The notes beneath the pieces were generated by a model. It did no database searches. It had not been told where the DNA came from and was given only the letters and a program-made list of their open reading frames with translations. From Homoserinibacter sp. GY 40078 (GTDB taxonomy: Bacteria > Actinomycetota > Actinomycetes > Actinomycetales > Microbacteriaceae): a stretch of 64,000 nucleotides of DNA. A program made the position numbers and the translations under genes. Below are positions 1-5,933 of this stretch, piece by piece (positions within the stretch are counted from its first letter, which is position 1; each line of letters starts with the position of its first letter). The stretch covers positions 1,143,741 through 1,207,740 of the forward strand of contig NZ_VRTZ01000001.1 in assembly GCF_008017545.1 (NCBI RefSeq). The letters are read 5' to 3'.

Positions 1-672
1 GGCGGGAAGCGCCACCCGATCCGATCGATCGCGATCATGGCCGTGGTGGTGCCGGGGCTGTTCGCGACCGTGGCTCTGCCGGCATACGCCTACAACCCGG
101 ATGCGGCGCCCACGACCGCACTCGAGGCACGCGCGCAGCTGGCTGCCGACAACGCGCAGTCGATCGAGGTCGAGGACGTCGAGGTCGCCGCCGCCAAGCG
201 CGACAGCTACGAGACGGTGTCGGCCGCTACTCGTCAGCGTGCGGCGCAGCGCGCAGCCTTCGCCGCGTATTCGGGTCCGACGGTGCGGGACTACCTCGCG
301 AACCCGCCGTACCCGAACTTCGATCTCTCGAAGGTCGTCGACGTCGCGCTTCAGTATCAGGGCGTTCCCTACCGCTACGGCGGTGCGACTCCGGCCGGCT
401 TCGACTGCTCGGGCTTCGTGATGTTCGTGTACGCCCAGTTCGGCGTCTCGCTTCCGCACTCGTCGAGCGCACAAGGTGCAGGCTCCGGCGGGGGGCACAT
501 CATCTCGCGCGCCGATGCGCGCCCCGGCGACATCGTCGTGATGGATGGCGGCGGGCACTCGGGCATCTACATGGGCGGCAACACGATGGTGCACTCGCCC
601 CGTCCGGGCAGGTTCGTCGAGGTGCACAACATCTGGGACTCGAACGCCTGGTTCGTCCGCTACGGCATCTGA
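1..672 (+). CDS. NlpC/P60 (C40) cell-wall peptidase, 5' end outside window
   Basis: The frame is open from the first base, so the true start lies upstream and an ATG at 37 is only internal. The first ~25 visible residues are a basic stretch and a hydrophobic segment ending in LPAYA, a probable signal peptide. A linker of about 80 residues follows, then a C-terminal NlpC/P60 domain. The catalytic Cys is in the FDCSGF motif (about residue 136 of the visible part). His residues are in GGGHSGIYMG and MVHSPRPG. Members of this family cut D-gamma-glutamyl-diaminopimelate or related peptide bonds in peptidoglycan outside the membrane. The CHAP hydrolase at 1659 has the same N-terminal design, so the two are probably co-regulated wall-remodelling enzymes. 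Confidence 0.9.
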   Translation, partial: GGKRHPIRSIAIMAVVVPGLFATVALPAYAYNPDAAPTTALEARAQLAADNAQSIEVEDVEVAAAKRDSYETVSAATRQRAAQRAAFAAYSGPTVRDYLANPPYPNFDLSKVVDVALQYQGVPYRYGGATPAGFDCSGFVMFVYAQFGVSLPHSSSAQGAGSGGGHIISRADARPGDIVVMDGGGHSGIYMGGNTMVHSPRPGRFVEVHNIWDSNAWFVRYGI

Positions 673-796
673 CGCCGGGGGCATGCGCGTCGGGTGACGC
701 GTTCGCCGCAATCGCGCGTCTTGTGTCGTTGCCGGAATGTTCACCTGGCGGGGTTACCCTGGGTTCCTCGGAGATCTTCGGATTGGGGAGGGCCGT

Positions 797-898
797 ATGC
801 GTACCGCACGTAGCATCCGCACCATGGATGCGCGCGCGTGGTTCCGCATACAGCTGAGCAGCCGGCCGGTCGTGCACTGTCGCGACCTGGTCGTGTGA
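797..898 (+). CDS. 33-residue leader-like ORF ahead of the HNH gene
   Basis: ATG at 797 follows a GGGGAGG ribosome binding site about six bases upstream. The frame runs 33 codons to a TGA at 896-898, and the product ends with the residues VVHCRDLVV. The stop codon touches the first base of a perfect-looking terminator hairpin. This arrangement (good RBS, very short ORF, terminator at once, then the real gene 80 bases on) is that of a transcription-attenuation leader. A later ATG at 824 in the same frame is possible. The peptide family is not recognised and the sensed signal is unknown. The single Cys and the Arg residues near the end are the only hints. Confidence 0.5.
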   Translation: MRTARSIRTMDARAWFRIQLSSRPVVHCRDLVV

Positions 899-927
899 GG
901 CGCTGTCGTTCGCGACGGCGCCTTTTT
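899..927 (+). terminator. Intrinsic terminator / attenuator before HNH gene
   Basis: The arms GGCGC-T-GTCG and CGAC-G-GCGCC enclose a TTCG tetraloop (909-912) and are followed by TTTTT at 923-927. The hairpin starts on the base after the leader ORF stop and lies upstream of the HNH start at 1008, so it should control read-through into that gene. Confidence 0.75.
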
Positions 928-1007
928 CTGTTCTCGGACCCACATCCGCGGCTCTTCGGGAGGTTCGACAGCCTGCAAGCCGTGCAGGCTCCTCGAGAGG
1001 AGACCCG

Positions 1008-1508
1008 TTGCGCACCACCCTCGTTCTCAACGCCGGATATGAGCCTCTGGCGATCGTGTCGTTCAAGCGAGCCCTCGTGCTCGTGCTGTCGGGTAAAGCC
1101 GTCGTGATCGCTCGCGACGACGATCACCCGGTGCGCAGCACGACGGGCGCCTGGGATCGACCCTCCGTGATCCTGCTCAGCCGCTACGTGCGGGTGCCGA
1201 GCGGGCGGGCCGTGCCGGTGTCGCGTCGCGGGGTTCTGCGACGCGACGATCACCGGTGCGCCTATTGCGGGGTGAACGCGTCGACGATCGATCACGTGGT
1301 GCCGCGGTCGCGGGGTGGAGCGGACAGCTGGGAGAACCTGGTGGCCTGTTGCCTGCGCTGCAACAACGTGAAGGGCGACCGCACGCCGCAGGAGATGGGG
1401 TGGTCGTTGCGCTTCTCGCCGCGTCCGCCGCACGGTACCGCGTGGCTCGTGCGCGGCGCCGAGCGCGCGCAGCCGGAGTGGCAGGAATTCCTCGCCCCTG
1501 CGGCGTGA
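1008..1508 (+). CDS. HNH endonuclease family protein
   Basis: TTG start at 1008 is preceded by a GAGAGGAGA ribosome binding site. The 166-residue product has an N-terminal region typical of small actinobacterial HNH proteins (TLVLNAGYEPL). An HNH/zinc-finger domain follows at about residues 84-130: CAYCG, then DHVVPRSRGG, the N of ENL, and CLRCNNVKG. The four Cys should bind zinc and the DH/N residues form the nuclease centre. Such proteins are widespread, chromosomally fixed actinobacterial genes with no settled role. No intron or intein structure is seen, so a homing function is not supported. The upstream leader and terminator suggest regulated expression. Confidence 0.85.
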   Translation: MRTTLVLNAGYEPLAIVSFKRALVLVLSGKAVVIARDDDHPVRSTTGAWDRPSVILLSRYVRVPSGRAVPVSRRGVLRRDDHRCAYCGVNASTIDHVVPRSRGGADSWENLVACCLRCNNVKGDRTPQEMGWSLRFSPRPPHGTAWLVRGAERAQPEWQEFLAPAA

Positions 1509-1582
1509 GTGGCGGGCGCGGCTGCCCGGCGCGCGTCTGGGAGGACGCTGAGCGTCGGCGTCTGTCGCCTGTCAACTCGGGC

Positions 1583-1598
1583 GTTACCAAGACGTGAC
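1583..1598. promoter_or_regulatory. GTTAC-N6-GTGAC dyad upstream of the CHAP gene (possible MtrA-type site)
   Basis: GTTAC at 1583-1587 and GTGAC at 1594-1598 form an imperfect inverted repeat, and a further GTAAC lies at about 1616. MtrA response regulators of actinobacteria are known to recognise GTAAC-like repeats upstream of NlpC/P60, CHAP and Rpf genes. The assignment here is inference from motif and context only. Confidence 0.35.
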
Positions 1599-1658
1599 AT
1601 TCGCGGTGATCTCGCGTAACGTCGACTGGGTCCTTTGCAACCCGGAGAACCGAACCAC

Positions 1659-2741
1659 GTGACTGACAACGAGACCCTCGCTGCGTCAGTTGAGGGCGCT
1701 CCGACGAATGTCGAGTACCCCTCGCGTCGGTCGTTGCGGATCGCGCGTGAGGCGGCCGAGCGTGAGGCGCAGTTGGGCGGGGCCGGTCAGGTCGCCGCGG
1801 TGCAGGTGTCTCCCGCATCCGCCGTCCCGATCGCCCCCGCGGTTCCGGCACCCGCAGTGCAGGTTTCTCCGGTATCCGCCGTTCCCGTCGTCGCGCCGCC
1901 TGCGCCTCTGCCGACCGTCGCGGCTCCGTTCTCGACGTTCCAGCAGCCGACGCCGCCTCCCGCCGCTGCTCGGAGGTCCGCATCCTCTCCGCGGGCTCCG
2001 CGTTCGGCTGCGGTTGCGAGCGGCAGCTCGAAGCGTCCCGTGCGTCAGCGGCTCACCGCGGCCGGAACGATGGTGCTCGTGGGCGGACTGTTCGCCTCCT
2101 TGACTCTTCCCGCCTACGCGTCGAACGATTACGCGGGCACCCTCGACGACGCGGCGCCCGTGTCGGCTCAGGTGCTCGCCCTCGACGAATCCGAGGTCGA
2201 CGCGAAGTCGGTCGCCGGCGACGAGCGCGACGACTACAGCGCGACGAGCGCCACCGACCTTCGGCGTCTGTATCAAGATGCGGTTCGTCAGCAGAACCTC
2301 GAGGCGTATGTCGCGTCGGGCGCGAAGGAGATGGGCGACGACTACCCGTGGGCGGCTGAGCTCACGCGCGGTCAGGGCGGCGGCCTTTCGCCCCTCAACT
2401 ACTTCTACCGCGAGTGCGTCGACTTCGTGGCCTGGCGCCTGAACCGCGACGCAGGATCCACGAGTGCGCCGTTCAAGTGGACCTGGTCGACGCTCACGCC
2501 GGGCTCCGGCAGCGCGTACTCCTGGAAGCGCCAGTGGGAGAAGCACGGCTGGCCGATCAGCAACGAGCCGAGCCCCGGATGGGTCGCTTGGTTCCCCGGC
2601 CAGAACCACGTCGCGTACGTGTCCGGTGTTCTCGACGACGGCTCCGTCGTGGTCGAGGAGTACAACTGGGGCCCCAACATCTACGGCCAGCGCATCATCC
2701 AGCCGAGCGACGCGATCTACCTCTCGCCCCCGCCCGCGTAG
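1659..2741 (+). CDS. CHAP-domain peptidoglycan amidase/endopeptidase, secreted
   Basis: GTG at 1659 is preferred over the upstream TTG at 1635 because GGAG lies about 11 bases before it. The 360-residue product starts with a charged, Pro/Ala/Val-rich cytoplasmic stretch of about 125 residues. A late signal-anchor (LTAAGTMVLVGGLFASLTLPAYA) follows at about residues 128-152, then a linker and a C-terminal CHAP domain. The candidate catalytic Cys is C253 in YRECVDFVAW and the His is H317 in GQNHVAYV. CHAP enzymes cut peptidoglycan cross-bridges or the amide to the stem peptide outside the cell. The late signal peptide resembles that of the first gene, pointing to a paralogous N-terminal module. 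Confidence 0.85.
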   Translation: MTDNETLAASVEGAPTNVEYPSRRSLRIAREAAEREAQLGGAGQVAAVQVSPASAVPIAPAVPAPAVQVSPVSAVPVVAPPAPLPTVAAPFSTFQQPTPPPAAARRSASSPRAPRSAAVASGSSKRPVRQRLTAAGTMVLVGGLFASLTLPAYASNDYAGTLDDAAPVSAQVLALDESEVDAKSVAGDERDDYSATSATDLRRLYQDAVRQQNLEAYVASGAKEMGDDYPWAAELTRGQGGGLSPLNYFYRECVDFVAWRLNRDAGSTSAPFKWTWSTLTPGSGSAYSWKRQWEKHGWPISNEPSPGWVAWFPGQNHVAYVSGVLDDGSVVVEEYNWGPNIYGQRIIQPSDAIYLSPPPA

Positions 2742-2771
2742 TTCGGCGCTCAGAGGGTTCCACTGGCTGGG

Positions 2772-2777
2772 TAATCT
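2772..2777 (+). promoter_or_regulatory. -10 box of a leaderless promoter
   Basis: TAATCT ends six bases before the ATG at 2784, so transcription should start at or next to the start codon. No ribosome binding site is present. The -35 region is not clear. Confidence 0.5.
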
Positions 2778-2783
2778 AGCCAT

Positions 2784-3224
2784 ATGGTCAACCCCCGAGT
2801 ATTCCCGTCGGTTGTCATCCGAGGCTTCTCGTGGTCGGCGGCGCTGCTGCTGACGCTGGGCTTTGTGGGGTTCGTCTCGTCTGCGCTCATCGGGGTGGGT
2901 ATGCAGCTGTCGGATGTCGTTGCGATCGCTGAGTTCGCCGGACGTTGGATCATGTTGTCGCTCGGGTCGATCCTGGCCGCGTGGGTCTCGGGCACAGTCT
3001 GCGTCTTCGTGGGAGCGCGGTGGATCGGTGGGCATCGCGGATGCGTGAACCTGTTCGCTGGGGGTTCTGCGGTTCCTCTTGCGGCGGGGTCGGCGCTGCT
3101 GTTCGTGACGCCTGCGGGCAGCGGGTGGGCGGCTGGGATCTCCGCCGCCTCCACGGTGGCGTATGTGCTCGCTCTTCGCGCGCTCCTGCTCCGACGCACC
3201 GAGGCCGTAGCGACGGCTCGATAG
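2784..3224 (+). CDS. Small four-helix membrane protein, unknown function
   Basis: The 146-residue product has four hydrophobic segments at about residues 14-38, 50-75, 86-107 and 112-133. The loops between them are short, and there is no catalytic motif I can recognise. The start follows a TAATCT -10 box at leaderless distance. The gene ends just before tRNA-Arg. Such small proteins are common in actinobacteria and are named only as hypothetical membrane proteins. Position and codon use look native. Confidence 0.65.
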   Translation: MVNPRVFPSVVIRGFSWSAALLLTLGFVGFVSSALIGVGMQLSDVVAIAEFAGRWIMLSLGSILAAWVSGTVCVFVGARWIGGHRGCVNLFAGGSAVPLAAGSALLFVTPAGSGWAAGISAASTVAYVLALRALLLRRTEAVATAR

Positions 3225-3237
3225 ACTCGAGCGGTCA

Positions 3238-3309
3238 GCCTCTGTAGCTCAATGGAAGAGCAGTTCCGTCCTAAGGAAAGGGTTGGGGGTTCGAGTCCCT
3301 CCAGGGGCA
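3238..3309 (+). tRNA. tRNA-Arg (anticodon CCT)
   Basis: Acceptor arms GCCTCTG (3238-3244) and CAGGGGC (3302-3308) pair with one G-T. The D arm AGCTC/GAGC and the T arm with GGTTCGAGTCC are present. The anticodon loop reads GTCCTAA, giving anticodon CCT for the AGG codon. CCA is not encoded. This rare-codon Arg tRNA is a frequent integration target, and gene debris follows directly. Confidence 0.92.
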
Positions 3310-3348
3310 CAGGGGCGCATACTTATCCCACTACCGTGGGTGCCGCCT

Positions 3349-3576
3349 TCACTCCGCGGCCCGCGGATTGGGCGCGTTGACATCGAGTTCAACCTTGAAT
3401 TGCGCCGCGTCGAACTCGACGGTATTCGCATCAATGCCAACGCCGGCATCCGCGAGGAAGGCGGCCAGCTGCTCGCCGTTCATCGAAACTAGCCCAGGTT
3501 TCTCAAGCAATTGATCAGCGCCACTAGTAAAGGTGCCCGTCGTGAAGAGCAGCATGATCACGGCGTCGAAGGGCCC
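3349..3576 (-). pseudogene. C-terminal remnant of an Mrr-like restriction endonuclease
   Basis: On the minus strand the last ~75 codons before the stop read as a coherent protein tail. FDAVIMLLFTTGTFTSGA, then KPGLVSMNGEQLAAF, then ADAGVGI resemble the end of Mrr-type PDDEXK nucleases (the TT-x-F-T-x-x-A and ING/DGEQL pattern). The frame further upstream overlaps the TetR gene and its operator and no longer looks like protein of that family. The active-site part is therefore missing. Its position between tRNA-Arg and an efflux pair fits a decayed integrated segment. The assignment is by pattern memory and covers a short region. Confidence 0.5.
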
Positions 3577-3594
3577 GAGGCGACTCCGAGCAGA

Positions 3595-3630
3595 TTGCGC
3601 CCACGGAAGAGTGAGTGTACAGTCACTCTC
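3595..3630 (+). promoter_or_regulatory. Leaderless TetR promoter with overlapping operator
   Basis: TTGCGC (3595-3600) and TACAGT (3618-3623) are separated by 17 bases, and the ATG at 3631 lies at transcript-start distance. A 22-bp near-palindrome with arms AGAGTGA and TCACTCT (3608-3629) covers the -10 box, so a bound repressor would block RNA polymerase. The same sequence recurs before the efflux gene. Confidence 0.75.
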
Positions 3631-4194
3631 ATGTCGAATCGGAGTTCGGTCCTCTCGACCGCGGATGCGCGGAGGCCACTTGTCGCCGCTGCTGCGGTGC
3701 GCGAATTCGCTCGCGGGGGGTTCCACGGGACGACGATCGCCGACGTGGGTCGTGAGGCGAAGATCTCGCCGGCATACGTCTTCAAGCTGTTTCCGAGCAA
3801 GGAGCGGCTCTTCGTGGCGGCTCTCGAGAGTTGCTTCGAGCAGGTGCTGGCGGCACTCGAGGAGGGCGCCGACCGAGCGCCCGAGCAGAATGCCGACTCC
3901 ATCCTGTTCGAGATGGGAGCGGCGTATGCCGAGCTGATCGCGGACCGCACCTTGCTGCTGCTCCAGGTGCATGCGCAATCCGTCGCCGAGATTCCTGAGA
4001 TCGGGGAGGCGCTTCGCGCCGGCCTCGCGAAGGTGACCGGGTTCGCCCAGAGTCGCTCAGGTGGCAGCGACGACGCCGTGCAGCGATTCATCGCCTACGG
4101 CCAGCTGTGCCACTTGATCGTGACGGCACACATCGATGAGGTCCCGGAGTCGTGGGCGGCGATTCTCTCCCACGGCATCCGCCATCCCGACTAG
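3631..4194 (+). CDS. TetR/AcrR-family repressor of the adjacent efflux gene
   Basis: The 187-residue product has an N-terminal TetR helix-turn-helix: AAVREFARGGFHGTTIADVGREAKISPAY then VFKLFPSKERLF at about residues 20-65. A variable helical ligand domain follows. The ATG at 3631 was chosen over an upstream in-frame start at 3511 because it fits the promoter and the upstream extension overlaps the operator. The nearly identical operator before itself and before the MFS gene argues for autoregulation and control of efflux. The inducer is unknown. The pair lies next to a tRNA and a decayed gene, so acquisition by transfer is possible. Confidence 0.88.
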   Translation: MSNRSSVLSTADARRPLVAAAAVREFARGGFHGTTIADVGREAKISPAYVFKLFPSKERLFVAALESCFEQVLAALEEGADRAPEQNADSILFEMGAAYAELIADRTLLLLQVHAQSVAEIPEIGEALRAGLAKVTGFAQSRSGGSDDAVQRFIAYGQLCHLIVTAHIDEVPESWAAILSHGIRHPD

Positions 4195-4236
4195 CCCCAT
4201 GCCCGATCCATCGCGGCGCCAATTCCTGTGCCGCAA

Positions 4237-4258
4237 AGAGTGAGTGGTCAGTCACTCT
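4237..4258. promoter_or_regulatory. Second TetR operator, upstream of the MFS gene
   Basis: The arms AGAGTGA and TCACTCT match the site at 3608-3629, with only the centre differing (GTGGTCAG against GTGTACAG). It lies 28 bases before the MFS start. A TTCCTG at 4223-4228 could be the -35 and GTCAGT the -10 inside the operator. Confidence 0.75.
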
Positions 4259-4286
4259 CTCAATACCCGCCTGAAGGAGAAGTGTC

Positions 4287-5729
4287 ATGAATGTGAAAGC
4301 CACCGCAGCGGATGGTTCCGCGGCCCGCAAAGGGGACCAGGCCGAGAGAAGTCGCCACCGCTGGATTGCGCTGTCGGTCCTGGCCCTCGCCCAGTTCCTG
4401 GTCGTGCTTGACGCCTCGATCGTCAACATCGCGTTGCCGGAGGTCGGGGCCCAGTTGGGAATGGACACCGTGGCGCTCGCGTGGGTGATCACCGCCTACG
4501 TCCTGCCGTTCGGGGGGCTCCTGCTCCTGGGGGGCAGGCTGGCCGACCGCTACGGGCACCGCAGGCTCTTTCTCATCGGCGTGTTCGGCTTCTCGGGAGC
4601 CTCGCTGCTCGCCGGTCTCTCTGTCAGCAGTGGCATGCTGCTTGGCGCCAGGGCTGCGCAGGGAGCATCAGCGGCCCTGCTTGCGCCGGCGGCGCTCGCA
4701 CTCGTGACTCAGCTGTTTCCTGTGGCCGCCGATCGCACCAAGGCTCTCTCCATCTGGGCCGGTGTCGCGGGCATCGGGTCGGCGGCCGGGGTCCTGCTCG
4801 GGGGTGTCTTGACGGCGGCGATCGGCTGGCAGGCCGTGTTCTTCGTCAACGTCCCGGTGGGCGCATTGGTGCTCGTGCTGATCCCGATGCTCATCACCCG
4901 AGACCAGATCGGAACTCCGTCCCGACTCGACTACCCCGGAGCCGCCGCGGTCACAGGTGCCCTGGTCGCGATGGTCGGAGCGCTCAGCGCCGTCGAGCAG
5001 GTCGGCTTCATCCACCCGATCACGATCGGACTCGGCGCCACGGCGATCATTCTCGCCATCGCATTCGTGCTCATCGAACGCCGCAGTCCCAACCCTCTGG
5101 TTCCGCTGTCGGTCTTTCGCACGCGGAACCTGGCCGCCGGCAATCTCGCCATGCTCTTCATCGGTGCAGCGATGGTCGCGCTGTTCTTCGCCCTCTCCGT
5201 GTACATGCAGGCTGTGCTCCGCTACGACGCTCTCACGACGGGCCTCACCCAGCTCCCTCTCGCGGGCGCGCTCGTGATCGTCGCGGGCGTCACCCCGGGG
5301 ATCGTCGGCAGGTTCGGGGTGAAGGGCACCCTGATGGGTTCCCTCGTCGTGCTCGCCGGCGGCCTGGTCTGGCTCGCGGCATCACCCAGCGACGCCGACT
5401 TCGTGCGGAGCATCCTCGGCCCGAGCGTGCTGATCGGTGTCGGCCTGGGCGCGGCATTCGTCACGGCCACGCAACTCGCAGTCGACGGGGTCGACGACGC
5501 CGAAGCCGGCCTCGCCGGCGGACTCATCAACACCAGCCAGCAGATCGGGGGCGCGCTCGGCCTCGCCATCCTCGCCTCCGTCGCCACGGCACGCACCGCG
5601 GCACTCGAAGCGGTCGGCATGGCATCGGCCGACGCGTTGACTGCCGGTTTCTCTTGGCTGTTCCTCGGATCCGCCGGCTTCGCGGTGCTGGGTGCGATCG
5701 CCGCACTCCGTGCCCGGAGGGCCCGGTGA
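4287..5729 (+). CDS. MFS drug exporter, DHA2 (EmrB/QacA) family, 14 helices
   Basis: ATG at 4287 follows GAAGGAGA. The 480-residue product has about 14 hydrophobic segments. Helix 1 carries the DHA2 signature LDASIVNIALPEVG with the membrane-embedded Asp. The loop 2-3 motif A is seen as GGRLADRYGHRRLF, and motif C-like glycines (GVAGIGSAAGVLLGG) are in helix 5. Members expel hydrophobic drugs or dyes with proton antiport at the cytoplasmic membrane. The gene is 92 bases behind its TetR regulator, and an operator copy sits in the gap. The substrate cannot be read from sequence. Confidence 0.9.
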   Translation: MNVKATAADGSAARKGDQAERSRHRWIALSVLALAQFLVVLDASIVNIALPEVGAQLGMDTVALAWVITAYVLPFGGLLLLGGRLADRYGHRRLFLIGVFGFSGASLLAGLSVSSGMLLGARAAQGASAALLAPAALALVTQLFPVAADRTKALSIWAGVAGIGSAAGVLLGGVLTAAIGWQAVFFVNVPVGALVLVLIPMLITRDQIGTPSRLDYPGAAAVTGALVAMVGALSAVEQVGFIHPITIGLGATAIILAIAFVLIERRSPNPLVPLSVFRTRNLAAGNLAMLFIGAAMVALFFALSVYMQAVLRYDALTTGLTQLPLAGALVIVAGVTPGIVGRFGVKGTLMGSLVVLAGGLVWLAASPSDADFVRSILGPSVLIGVGLGAAFVTATQLAVDGVDDAEAGLAGGLINTSQQIGGALGLAILASVATARTAALEAVGMASADALTAGFSWLFLGSAGFAVLGAIAALRARRAR

Positions 5730-5784
5730 GGCTGCCCCGCGAGGCCCACCTGTCATGTCGTCGCGAGGTTCCCACCTTCAGCTG

Positions 5785-5879
5785 TGATAGCGCAGTCAGG
5801 CAAGAACTGATAACGCTATCGAGCAGTAAATGAAAGGGAACAAGGCGCACTCTTGCGCAAATCGTTGATAGCGCTATCA
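5785..5879. promoter_or_regulatory. Cluster of LacI-type operators before the GH36 gene
   Basis: A perfect palindrome TGATAGCGCTATCA lies at 5866-5879. A close variant TGATAACGCTATCG is at 5808-5821, and a half-matching copy TGATAGCGCAGTCA at 5785-5798. Spacings are 23 and 58 bases. The central CG and the arms are typical of LacI-family sites. The two LacI genes at the other end of this locus are the obvious candidates. Confidence 0.75.
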
Positions 5880-5933
5880 TAATCGAAGTGTTGCGCGGCG
5901 ATCGCGCCAAGATCTTCGACGATGAGGAGTGAC

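Noticed and set aside
1008-1508. HNH gene as a homing endonuclease of an intron or intein
   Set aside because: It is a free-standing gene of a widespread actinobacterial family and no split host gene surrounds it.
1509-1658. c-di-AMP riboswitch before the CHAP hydrolase gene
   Set aside because: Such riboswitches precede wall hydrolases in some actinobacteria, but I could not trace the conserved helices in this 150-base gap.
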